DNA of 64,000 bases. Origin: Bifidobacterium aerophilum. Lineage in GTDB: Bacteria; Actinomycetota; Actinomycetes; Actinomycetales; Bifidobacteriaceae. Of the stretch, positions 21,363-29,727 are shown piece after piece. The DNA lies in NCBI RefSeq assembly GCF_010667685.1, contig NZ_WHZW01000006.1, positions 62,001-126,000 of the forward strand, in the 5' to 3' direction. The position numbers were made by a program, and so were the translations under genes. Each line of letters starts with the position of its first letter. Within the stretch, counting starts at the first letter, position 1. A model generated the notes under the pieces. That model had not been told where the DNA came from. It saw only the letters and a list, made by a program, of their open reading frames with translations, and searched no databases.

Positions 21363-21605
21363 ATGACCCGAGGAACACTGGAAGCATACAGGCAAGACGA
21401 CAGCACGACGACCGGCAGAAGACGGACCCTGTATCCGGGACTGGAACCACTGTCCGTGACCGTGGCCGAGGCCACACGGCTGCTCGGATTCAGGAACTGC
21501 AAGAGCGTGTATCGGCTCATCCGAGAGGGCAGGATCAAGGCCCGCAAGTCGGGGCACATCTTCCTGATCTCCTACCGCTCCCTGAAAGAGTACGTCGAAG
21601 GTTGA
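21363..21605 (+). CDS. excisionase-like HTH protein
   Basis: 80 residues with a MerR-type (HTH_17) winged helix: LSVTVAEATRLLGFRNCKSV, then YRLIREGRIKARKSGHIFLI. This is the usual form of excisionases and DNA-binding directionality factors of actinobacterial elements. It follows the integrase by 46 bp with GGAGAGGAACACCC before the ATG, so it is probably co-transcribed. It would bend att DNA to favour excision. Confidence 0.8.
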   Translation: MTRGTLEAYRQDDSTTTGRRRTLYPGLEPLSVTVAEATRLLGFRNCKSVYRLIREGRIKARKSGHIFLISYRSLKEYVEG

Positions 21606-21706
21606 CACGGCGACGATAAGCGGACATCGGCGGTCGCGCGGGCGAAACGGCCTGCCGGCCGCCGATGGCCTTTCCGAGGCACCTCCATCTCACGAAAGGA
21701 ACCATC

Positions 21707-22408
21707 ATGCAATCAAACCCGACGTCCATCGTTCCGTCCCACATCGCCCCTTATGAGATTCGTGTCTATGTCGCTAATCTCGCCGCGTACAACGCAGGCT
21801 TCATGCGTGGCGATTGGATTACGTTGCCAGTGTCGCAGGACGAGCTCGACGGTTTTCTGGACGAGCGTGTGTTCCAATGGCACGGTGCCGACGACGAATA
21901 CGCGATTCACGACTTCGAAAAAGACGGCCTTCTGAAACGTCTTGATTGGACGGTTTACGAATACCAAGACCTCGACGAGCTTAACGCTCTGGCCACGTTG
22001 GCGAAGGAGCATTTGGCAACCGACGAGGACTGGGACCGGCTTGAACTGGCAATCGACTATTGTCTTCCGGGCGCGTCGGACGCGCTGATGCTGTGCAACG
22101 CGATTCTTCAACTGGATGACATGGCGTATTCGCCCTACGATCTACCGAATAACGTCACCATCGAGAACACGCCAGACCGTGAAGAACGCTACGGATACGA
22201 CAAAATCAACCGCGATCCCGACGTGCGTCACGCGATACTCGACGGTAGTCTCGACATATATTTCGATTTTGCAAAATACGGTCGCGATGATGTTGCGTCG
22301 GGCTACGTGGAGCTTGGCGACTACGGCTGGCTGGACACCTCGCAACCGGTGCCGGACGCGGACAAGTACGACCGCTACGAGGTGCTCGACGCTGCCGGAC
22401 TGGGCTGA
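21707..22408 (+). CDS. ArdA-family antirestriction protein
   Basis: 233 residues starting at ATG 21707 (AAAGGAACC upstream). The N-terminus IRVYVANLAAYNAGFMRGDW matches the ArdA fold, followed by ALDGF-type loops and a strongly acidic composition. ArdA mimics B-form DNA and blocks type I restriction enzymes during conjugative entry. Many Asp/Glu residues (for example DEYAIHDFEKDG, PDADKYDRYEVLDAAG) support this. Base composition is slightly less GC-rich than the flanking genes. Confidence 0.88.
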   Translation: MQSNPTSIVPSHIAPYEIRVYVANLAAYNAGFMRGDWITLPVSQDELDGFLDERVFQWHGADDEYAIHDFEKDGLLKRLDWTVYEYQDLDELNALATLAKEHLATDEDWDRLELAIDYCLPGASDALMLCNAILQLDDMAYSPYDLPNNVTIENTPDREERYGYDKINRDPDVRHAILDGSLDIYFDFAKYGRDDVASGYVELGDYGWLDTSQPVPDADKYDRYEVLDAAGLG

Positions 22409-22498
22409 ACACCCGCGGTTATGGCTTTTCCCAAAACGCCGGCAAGCCGGCGCGAATGTTGATGTGACCAATAAAAGTCATTTCGACAAGGAGAAGCC

Positions 22499-23143
22499 AT
22501 GACCGTCATAACCATCGAGAAAAGCGACATCACCGAGACCGCGAAGGGAGCGCCGACGCAAGAGAAACTGGACGAGGAGATGCAGATGCTCGGCGAGCGG
22601 CTGACCGCTGAAGGGCGGGCTGAAGCCCTTGCCAAGTACCTGCGCCCCGCATTCACGGACTGGTTGGCGGCGCTGCGCGAGCAGCGCGCGGGCATCGTCA
22701 CCAAGCACGACACGATCCGCCTTGCGACTGCGATCCGCATGCAACTCGCAGTGCGCGACGCACTAATCGCCACGGTCATCGACGACACACTGAACGTGGA
22801 CGACATGCTCGCCTACGCGACCGACCCGAGGTCGGAACGCGCCCGCGAGGGCATGACCGCGCTGCTCACACGTGCGTTCAAAGACCCGGATGCGCGCATC
22901 GACAACGCCCGACTTGAATGCGCACTGAAGACGTTGGACACGATGGCCGGATGGCCGAGAATGTACGCCGTTCAGCCGCATGCAGCCATCGCGTACCTTG
23001 CTTGGCTCGCAGGTCGCGACACGGCCGAACCGGTTCGTCATGCGATGACAGCGCTGCTCATCGATCAGGACTGCACGCTCGCAGCTATCGTGATGAGCGT
23101 GGTCAGTCGCGGGATTACCCCGGCATGCGTAAATGAAAGCTGA
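22499..23143 (+). CDS. DUF4192-like protein
   Basis: 214 residues with ACAAGGAGAAGCC before the ATG. The C-terminal part (AAIAYLAWLAGRDTAEPVRH, then TLAAIVMSVVSRGITPA) resembles the end of actinobacterial DUF4192 proteins. The function of that family is unknown. It follows ardA in the same direction and ends in a strong terminator, so ardA and this gene may be one transcript. Confidence 0.7.
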   Translation: MTVITIEKSDITETAKGAPTQEKLDEEMQMLGERLTAEGRAEALAKYLRPAFTDWLAALREQRAGIVTKHDTIRLATAIRMQLAVRDALIATVIDDTLNVDDMLAYATDPRSERAREGMTALLTRAFKDPDARIDNARLECALKTLDTMAGWPRMYAVQPHAAIAYLAWLAGRDTAEPVRHAMTALLIDQDCTLAAIVMSVVSRGITPACVNES

Positions 23144-23152
23144 GCACACTAG

Positions 23153-23184
23153 AACTCCGCCCCGATGGGGCGGAGTTCCTTTTT
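23153..23184 (+). terminator. terminator after the DUF4192-like gene
   Basis: A perfect 11-bp stem (23153-23163 with 23167-23177), loop GAT, then CCTTTTTC. Confidence 0.93.
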
Positions 23185-23398
23185 CTGATGCTTGTTCAAA
23201 GAGTCTGATGTTGCCGGAATACGTTCGTGTAGCGGCAGAGAAGCCGCCCACTCGCGAAAGGCCGTCGGAAATGGGCATGAAGCTTGCCGTTTCTCGTTGC
23301 CGGAATTGAATGTGCCGAAATGCAGCCATGCAACGGCAAAAACGGCAATCGCGCCACAGACCCCAAGCATGGGATGGCAAGAACATCGAGAGTAAAAT

Positions 23399-23417
23399 GA
23401 GAATGGTTATCAATAAC
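23399..23417 (+). promoter_or_regulatory. Fur/Zur-box-like site before the resolvase gene
   Basis: GAGAATGGTTATCAATAAC matches the classical 19-base Fur consensus at about 14 positions. It resembles the box at 40055-40073 at about 15 of 19. It lies 22 bp upstream of the resolvase start. Confidence 0.35.
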
Positions 23418-23439
23418 GCTGCGCTGCAAGGAGGAAGAT

Positions 23440-24039
23440 ATGAAAATCGGCTACGCGCGAGTCTCGACGCTTGACCAAAACCCACAGCTCCAACTCGACG
23501 CGCTGCACGCCGCCGGATGCGACAGGATCTTCACCGATGAAGGCGTCTCCGGCTCAAAAGCTCACAGGCCGCAGCTCGACGCGGCGCTTGACCACCTGCG
23601 CGAAGGCGACACGCTGGTCGTGTGGCGGCTCGACAGGCTCGGACGCAACACAAGAAATCTGCTCGATCTCGTCGATCGCATCCACTCGAAGGGCGCTGAA
23701 CTAAAGAGCCTGCACGAGCAAATCGACACGAGCTCGGCGAACGGCAAGCTCGTCTTCACCCTCATGGCGGCGTTGGCCGAGTTCGAGCGCTCACTCGTCA
23801 TCGAGCGCACCAAGGCTGGTCTGGCCGCAGCGCACGCCTCTGGCAAAGGTGGTCGAAAGCCGAAGCTCACGGCGCAGCAGCGTGAGGACGTACGCCTGCT
23901 GCGGTCACGCGGCCGCACTCTGCAATCACTCGCCGACAGCTACCATGTCGGCATCTCCACGATCAGGCGCGCGTTGGAAGACGACGATTGTCCACCGTCC
24001 ACGAGGAGCGGCATCGTGGCGGCGGACGGCGAGAGGTAG
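23440..24039 (+). CDS. serine recombinase (resolvase/invertase family)
   Basis: 199 residues. The catalytic domain begins IGYARVSTLDQNPQLQLDAL with nucleophile Ser9 and shows DTLVVWRLDRLGRNTRNLLD and ALAEFERSLVIERTKAGL. A C-terminal HTH_7 DNA-binding domain follows (GRTLQSLADSYHVGISTIRR). Length fits small Tn3-type resolvases or Hin-type invertases. In this element it probably resolves multimers or inverts a segment; no res or inverted site pair was identified with confidence. AGGAGGAAGAT precedes the ATG. Confidence 0.93.
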   Translation: MKIGYARVSTLDQNPQLQLDALHAAGCDRIFTDEGVSGSKAHRPQLDAALDHLREGDTLVVWRLDRLGRNTRNLLDLVDRIHSKGAELKSLHEQIDTSSANGKLVFTLMAALAEFERSLVIERTKAGLAAAHASGKGGRKPKLTAQQREDVRLLRSRGRTLQSLADSYHVGISTIRRALEDDDCPPSTRSGIVAADGER

Positions 24040-24544
24040 TTACACATCGGGCGGCGGCGTTCCTGTACAAGGACTCCGGAACCTGTTGCGGAACCAATGG
24101 AACCGTTGGAATATCAAGGGCGCAGGCATCCAGGTTCCCGAGTTCCTCTACCACTTCCTCTGTTGTATAAGAAAGAGAAAACACAACATATGCATATGTG
24201 ATATGCGGGAGGCGTCCATTCTGGAGGACCAGGGAACCGTCAGCATGCCACTGTGCCACAATCGTTGGAATCACAACGTTTATGACCGGTTCCCTACATC
24301 GCGAAACCATACGTCGTAAAGGAACGAGATCCCAGAAACAGGCACCATGCCGCAATACCCCGCATTGCATGCCTTCATATCGTCGGCCTCGTAAGGCCCC
24401 GCTTCCCCCACGTGGACCCTTATGGAAAACAAGGCAACACCCACCACCCCCATAGCAGCGGAAAACCGCGGCGACGCCGCGACGGCCCAACGTTCGACAG
24501 GACGGGCACATCACCCGTCGAACCGAACGAAAGGGACCGACCTC
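24040..24544. other. non-coding region with repeated GGAACC motifs
   Basis: No gene is supported in these 505 bp. GGAACC occurs at 24078, 24090 and 24099 with 9-12 base spacing, and further GGGAACC/GGTTCCC copies lie near 24131, 24232 and 24289. The same motif is dense at 29040-29480. Confidence 0.5.
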
Positions 24545-25024
24545 ATGGCCAATATCCAGATCATCGCCGAACGCATCCGCGCACGGCACATCGATTTCAT
24601 CACGCGCATCATCGCGTCGGAGCGTCATCCGCAAAGTCTTGAGGCCGCGGTCGCCTTACTGGCATCAAGATTCGTCACGAACCGGTTCGAGGACCGGTAC
24701 ACCGACCCTATGGGTGACGCCACGGGCCTGTGGCTGCGCATCACCGGCAACGACGACGAAGGCGTCTCCCGCGCGCGTTTCGACAGGGAGCTCCACGCCA
24801 TGATCCGCACGAACCCGCTCATGGCGCTGCTGTCGCTGCTGTACGCGGACGCCGAGGACGCCATCGATTGGTACGTGTGGCTCGACGGCGAAGCAATCGA
24901 ACGCGAGGCGATTCCGCTGGCCAACGCGCTCTCTGCGCTCGGATACAAGCCCACGCGTGAGGAGCGACAGGCCCTCGGCGGCCTCTACACACGAGAGCGG
25001 GCACCACAGACAGGCAACTGCTAA
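24545..25024 (+). CDS. unknown mobile-element protein
   Basis: 159 residues from ATG 24545 (AAAGGGA eight bases upstream). A longer frame reaches back to 24422 without a signal. The sequence is mixed helical, with two segments rich in Ala and Leu (NPLMALLSLLYADAEDAIDW, ALSALGYKPTREERQALGGL) but no membrane helix. I recognise no domain. It is followed by an XRE regulator in the same direction. Confidence 0.6.
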   Translation: MANIQIIAERIRARHIDFITRIIASERHPQSLEAAVALLASRFVTNRFEDRYTDPMGDATGLWLRITGNDDEGVSRARFDRELHAMIRTNPLMALLSLLYADAEDAIDWYVWLDGEAIEREAIPLANALSALGYKPTREERQALGGLYTRERAPQTGNC

Positions 25025-25071
25025 CTATGAGTTAGTGGCTTCGCGACCGCCGACGTCATGCAATCGACAAT

Positions 25072-25302
25072 ATGCAAACTGACGGTTTCCAAGCCTATCT
25101 GACGCGTCTCGGCCGACGCGTACAGAACCTGCGCCGCGAGCGTGGATACTCGCAGGAGAAACTCGCCGAACTGGTCGGCATGGACCGCGTCTCAATCGGT
25201 TATATCGAGCAGGCGCGGCGCATGCCCAAAATCTCAACGCTCTACTACATCGCAGACGCACTCGATATCAAGGTCGAAGACCTGTTCGACGGACTCCAGT
25301 AG
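25072..25302 (+). CDS. XRE-family transcriptional regulator
   Basis: 76 residues, almost all a Cro/C1-type helix-turn-helix: RRVQNLRRERGYSQEKLAEL, VGMDRVSIGYIEQARRMPKI, STLYYIADALDIKVEDLF. It resembles controller proteins of small elements and restriction-modification systems, but no methylase or nuclease is adjacent. No clear ribosome binding site lies before the ATG, so translation may be leaderless. It probably regulates element genes. Confidence 0.85.
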   Translation: MQTDGFQAYLTRLGRRVQNLRRERGYSQEKLAELVGMDRVSIGYIEQARRMPKISTLYYIADALDIKVEDLFDGLQ

Positions 25303-25409
25303 CGCTTCGACGCGTCTACTGTAGATGCAAAGCAGGAACGGCATACGACGGCTCTCCTCGACCTCGCCTGTATCGAGTACGTCCCCGTTGCGTTCTTATC
25401 GCACGAAAA

Positions 25410-25446
25410 CGGAGCCCCCGTCGGGATTATCTCGACGGGGACTCCG
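25410..25446. terminator. bidirectional terminator between XRE and LysM genes
   Basis: Stem 25410-25423 with 25433-25446 (14 bp, one mismatch) between convergent genes, followed by GTTTC. Confidence 0.8.
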
Positions 25447-25474
25447 TTTCATCAGCGATGTCTGACCTTGCGGC

Positions 25475-27877
25475 TCAGCGCCACTCCCAGTGGCCGGTCG
25501 GCTCGACCCAGCGACGACCCGACTCGCGGCGGACCGTCTCGCTCCACGCCGGGCGCACCACGACCGTCTCGCGCCACGCGGGCTTGACGACGACTGTCCT
25601 GTCCACGTACTCGGCGGCGTGATGGACGGTCTGGACCCAAGCGTCCTTGACGAGGACCTGCTCGTCCCAGGCCTCGCGGTCCGTGACGGTCTTCTCCTCG
25701 TACTTCGCGGGGACGGTCTCGTCGTACGCGTCCCTCACCTTGACGCGCTCCACGTGCGTGACCGCGTCATGGTGCACCGTCTTGTACTCGGCCGGATGCT
25801 CGATCTTTTCGTCGTATTCGGCCTTGACGAGAACCTGTTCCTTGTGGGTGATTTCCGGGTGTTTGACGGTCTTGTACTCGGCCTCATGGTGGATCGTCTT
25901 GTAGGTGGTCTCGACATGCTCCGTCCAGGCCGGCTTGTCGACGACGGTGATGGTCTTGTACTCGGCCTCGTGATGCACCGTGTGCTCCGGGGAGACCAGC
26001 ACCTTCTCGGTGTGGGTCTTGGCCTCGTGTTCGATGGTCTTGTACTCGGCCGGATGCTCGACGGTCTTGTACTCTGCCTCGTGATGCACCGTGTGCTCCG
26101 GGGAGACCAGCACCTTCTCGGTGTGGGTCTCGGCCGGGTGGTCGATGGTCTTGTACTCGGCAGGGTGGTCGACGGTCTTGTACACGGCCTCGTGGTGGAC
26201 CTTGTGCTCCGGGGAGACCAGCACCTTCTCTTCCCATGCAGGCTTGACGATCTCCTGCTTGGTGGTTGCGGGAGTGTCGATGACCTGCTCGTCGTAGGCT
26301 GGTGTCACCATGACGGTGCGTGTCTCGGAGCGGACGTTGCAAGGCAGTCCTTTGAGCGCATTGCTGGTCGCATGCTGGTCGGCCAGTTCGGCATTCGGAA
26401 ACTCGGCACCGTCACCGACGATGTATACCACGGTGGTCTTATACACCGCTTCGTGATGGACAGTATGCGTTACGGCGGGAACGGTGATTGTCCGGTATTC
26501 GGCCGGATGGTTCACGGTCCTGTATGTGGCCGGGATCGTCTCGTCGTACGCCGCCTTGACGAGCACCTTCTCGCTCCACGCGGGCTTGGTCTCGACCTTC
26601 TCGGTCCAGGCGGGCTTGTCCGTGATGGTCCGCTCCTCGTACTTGGCCGGGACCTTCTCATCGTATGCAGCCTTGACGAGCACCTTCTCGCTCCATGCGG
26701 GCTTGGTCTCGACCTTCTCGGTCCATGCAGGCTTGTCCGTGATGGTCTTCTCCTCGTACTTGGCGGGGACCTTCTCGTCGTAAGCCTCCTTGACGAGCTT
26801 CTGCTCCGTGTGGGTGACGGCTTCGTGCTCGACCTCGTGGGCGGGGACATCCACGACCTTCTCATCCCACGCCGGTTTGGTCTCGACCTTCTCCTCCCAT
26901 GCCGGTTTGTCGACCACGACCTTGTCCTCGTACTCGGCCGGATGGTGCACGGTCTCGGTCCAGGCGGGCTTGGTCTCGACCTTCTCGTCCCATGCCGGCT
27001 TGTCCACGACGACCTTGTCCTTGTACTCGGCCTCGTGGTGCACGGTGTGCTCCGGGGAGACGAGCACCTTCTCGACGTGGGTCTGCGCCGGATGGTGGAC
27101 GGTCCTGTACTCGGCCGGATGCTCGACCTGCTCGTCCCACGCGTCGCGCACCTTCACCCTCTCGGTGCGGGTGACCGCCGCATGGTCCCTGGTCTGCGTG
27201 ACCGCCTGGTGGTGCACGAGCACGTCGCGGAAGACCGGCTCGAAGTGGCCGTTGCGGTCGACGATCCACACCTTGGTGGCATGATGCTGCTGCGTGGCGG
27301 TGTCGGGCTGCGTCGAGGACGGGTTCGCGGTGTTCGCACCGGAATCGTCGCCGTCGGTCGTCTGGGAGACAAGGCACTCGTTGGACTCGTAGCCCGCGGG
27401 CAGCGGCTGGCCCGGAGCCCACGAGCCCGCGACCATCAGGTTCACCAGGTCCTGCACCTTGTCGGCCGCCTCGGCGCCGTACCTGCCGGCCAGCGTGTCA
27501 TGACGCACCGGGTCGACGCCGTAGTCGCCGTTGTACGTCCTCTGCGCCTCGGCGGCCCAGTCGATCGTGACCTTGCACTCGGTGGTGGCCTTCTTGGAGT
27601 CGCGGACGTGTTCGCCGGGGAAGATCAGGTTCGGGTCGCCGGACCGGTAGCCGGTGTAGTCGTGCCAGTCGCCGCCGAACTGCTCGGCGATCTGGCTGAG
27701 GGTGTCGCCGGATTCGACGGTGATCGAACCGTCCGGGTTCGCGGTCGCGCCGAACGCCACGGCCGTCGAGCTCAGGAGCCCGGCCGCGATGATCGCGGAC
27801 AGGCCCGCCGTCATGATCTTGTGGACCGGACGATGCGACTCCCGCTTGCGGATGCCACTCGCATGCTTAGCCACCAT
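25475..27877 (-). CDS. secreted LysM protein with massive His/Trp/Tyr-rich repeats
   Basis: 800 residues from ATG 27877 (GGAAAAGGGAACC upstream). A signal peptide (roughly 1-45, hydrophobic MTAGLSAIIAAGLLSSTAVA) is followed by a LysM-like domain (53-92: ESGDTLSQIAEQFGGDWHDY, IFPGEHV), which would bind peptidoglycan. A small domain with a Cys pair comes next. From about residue 240 to the end are dozens of short modules, mostly PAWxEKV, PAYDEKV, HHEAEYKT and HPAEYKT, often joined as VLVSPEHTVHHEAEYKT. One non-repeat insert (VYIVGDGAEFPNAELADQHA) interrupts them. There is no sortase signal, so anchoring would be by LysM. Function unknown; binding of carbohydrate, metal or partner cells is conceivable. 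Confidence 0.85.
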   Translation of the reverse strand: MVAKHASGIRKRESHRPVHKIMTAGLSAIIAAGLLSSTAVAFGATANPDGSITVESGDTLSQIAEQFGGDWHDYTGYRSGDPNLIFPGEHVRDSKKATTECKVTIDWAAEAQRTYNGDYGVDPVRHDTLAGRYGAEAADKVQDLVNLMVAGSWAPGQPLPAGYESNECLVSQTTDGDDSGANTANPSSTQPDTATQQHHATKVWIVDRNGHFEPVFRDVLVHHQAVTQTRDHAAVTRTERVKVRDAWDEQVEHPAEYRTVHHPAQTHVEKVLVSPEHTVHHEAEYKDKVVVDKPAWDEKVETKPAWTETVHHPAEYEDKVVVDKPAWEEKVETKPAWDEKVVDVPAHEVEHEAVTHTEQKLVKEAYDEKVPAKYEEKTITDKPAWTEKVETKPAWSEKVLVKAAYDEKVPAKYEERTITDKPAWTEKVETKPAWSEKVLVKAAYDETIPATYRTVNHPAEYRTITVPAVTHTVHHEAVYKTTVVYIVGDGAEFPNAELADQHATSNALKGLPCNVRSETRTVMVTPAYDEQVIDTPATTKQEIVKPAWEEKVLVSPEHKVHHEAVYKTVDHPAEYKTIDHPAETHTEKVLVSPEHTVHHEAEYKTVEHPAEYKTIEHEAKTHTEKVLVSPEHTVHHEAEYKTITVVDKPAWTEHVETTYKTIHHEAEYKTVKHPEITHKEQVLVKAEYDEKIEHPAEYKTVHHDAVTHVERVKVRDAYDETVPAKYEEKTVTDREAWDEQVLVKDAWVQTVHHAAEYVDRTVVVKPAWRETVVVRPAWSETVRRESGRRWVEPTGHWEWR

Positions 27878-28430
27878 GGTTCCCTTTTCCTTCCCGCCTG
27901 CCAACAGGCGTATGTCTCTCGTCTCAACCCACGGAACGCCAACGCAGGAAATGCGCCGACAACACATCACCGGCGTCCGCTAACACTCCGTTTGCATTGA
28001 TAACTGGTTGTAAGCATACCACAGGGAGGGGGAGCCAAATGGTGTGTCTCACGAAACCAGCACGGCAACAACCCGAACACCACAGCACCGACGCCCGCAT
28101 ATACTCATGGCCCCGCGGCCGCATGCCAAAGAACCAGCAGACCTATGCACCTGCACGTCCGCACGGCGAATCGCCGAGCAACACGACCCCCTTCCGAGCG
28201 TATAGTTGCATATGGTTCCGTGGACGTCGTCATAGCAAAAACAACGCAAGAACGCCCTAAAAGACGGAACCGTATGCCATGCCCGCAACATCGTCCCAAC
28301 GAGACAACTCGAAGGCCGCGCAAAAGGGCATGACTCCATCCCGCGAGGGGTGGCCCGGAGGCTCCCTCCGACCGGTCATGATGCAAAAACAACGAAGACC
28401 GTGCCAAACACGAGGGAGCCTCCACTCTTT
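27878..28430. other. intergenic region upstream of the LysM gene
   Basis: 553 bp with no supported gene. It should hold the LysM gene promoter (minus strand). At its left-hand gene end, GGAGGCTCCCTC (28357-28368) and GAGGGAGCCTCC (28412-28423) form a 12-bp inverted repeat separated by 43 bases, downstream of the next minus-strand gene. Confidence 0.45.
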
Positions 28431-28766
28431 TCACAACGCGAATTCCACGGGGATATTCTCATCCCAGGCACGGTCGAGACAGTCCATTGCATGACGCTCC
28501 TGCACGCCGTAGTAGGCATGCACCCGGTATCCGGTGGCGGCAAACTTGTTCAGACGGATGGAGAGGGTCATATCGGTGAAGCCATGCCCCTCGACGTCAC
28601 CGCCCTGCGTGCAGATCCACACGGACGGCACACCGTGGCTTGCAGCCCGGTCGTAGACTTCGGGACCCTCATCGGCATCGACGACGATATGGTCGAGTGT
28701 GTGCAGATACAGCGTCATACCCGCCACAGGACGGTCGTCGTCGTTCGAATGAGTCGTTCCGTTCAT
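28431..28766 (-). CDS. small unknown protein
   Basis: 111 residues if started at ATG 28766, which has GGGAGG nine bases upstream; the frame continues to 28802. The sequence is soluble and mixed alpha/beta (MTLYLHTLDHIVVDADEGPE, YDRAASHGVPSVWICTQGGD) and ends WDENIPVEFAL. I recognise no family. It lies upstream of the LysM gene on the same strand but 553 bp away. Confidence 0.5.
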   Translation of the reverse strand: MNGTTHSNDDDRPVAGMTLYLHTLDHIVVDADEGPEVYDRAASHGVPSVWICTQGGDVEGHGFTDMTLSIRLNKFAATGYRVHAYYGVQERHAMDCLDRAWDENIPVEFAL

Positions 28767-29488
28767 CGCGGCATGCCTCCCTGTTCTCCACGTAGGCGTC
28801 ACACGTGTTCGACGACACGCGACGGCAGATCCCCTGCGACTTGCGCCGGTCGCCGAATCCTTTCACGACGATACCCCGTTCCGTTCTCTGGCAGGCTGAT
28901 GCGGGTGTCGGCCCCCAACACCGCAGACCTGATGATGCCGGGAATGGGCGGCACCCCATCCGAACAGACCGTATTCGGAATGAACCCCGTCAACGTGACG
29001 GCCATCGGCGCATCGGTCCGCACAATGGCAACGTGGTGGAGGTGGGACCACGTGATCACGGAAGGACGCGGTCCCCGAAAACCGGATACGTTCCCCTCGC
29101 TCCCAAGGAATCGCCATTATGGAACCCTCCATAACCGCCGGAATCCCAACGATTATCGGACATCAACCCCAGATTGGTTCCCAAGTTCCCCGATCGGCCA
29201 ACCTTCCGCATTGGGCATATGTCTTAATCTTTTTTTTCTCCTTATGAAGTTAGGTGGGAAAAGAAGAAGAACTCAGGAACCATGCGGCTGGAAACGTTGC
29301 GACCAAGCCGTTTGTCATGGTTCCGAAATCCGTTCCCGAACACACGGACGGGAACGTACGACAGCAAACGGGAACCACCGGAGGGGCGTCCGGAGATGGT
29401 CGGCGTCTCGCCCGACCGTCGGCCTCCTCTCATGCCGACATCACCATGGGAAACGTCCCCGCCGATCGGGGAAAAACGCAGACAGCTA
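28767..29488. other. non-coding region dense in GTTCCC/GGGAAC motifs
   Basis: No gene is supported, although frames stay open by chance. At least nine GTTCC or GGAAC copies lie between 29092 and 29375, in both orientations. A replication or regulatory region is possible. It ends at the mob terminator. Confidence 0.45.
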
Positions 29489-29496
29489 CGCTGTTA

Positions 29497-29548
29497 AGAA
29501 AAAAATGAGGACCGTGAATCCGCATGTTGCGGATTCACGGTCCTCATT
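29497..29548 (-). terminator. very strong terminator of the mob operon
   Basis: A perfect 21-bp stem (29504-29524 with 29528-29548) and a TGT loop. On the minus strand it runs into a T-tract (complement of 29497-29505). Confidence 0.93.
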
Positions 29549-29727
29549 GTTCGTCATGCTCCCGCATGACGGCGTTGCCGCCCGGGGAGCTTCATCATCT
29601 CGGTCTCATTTCATTCCTTTCGTTCGATTGCCTTCCGTCGACTCCGATTCCCGCGCCGCCCTCGCCTTACAGGCCGGCCGGCGCTCCGCGACGGCTTCCC
29701 CCCGAACGTGCCGCCGTCATGCGATTG

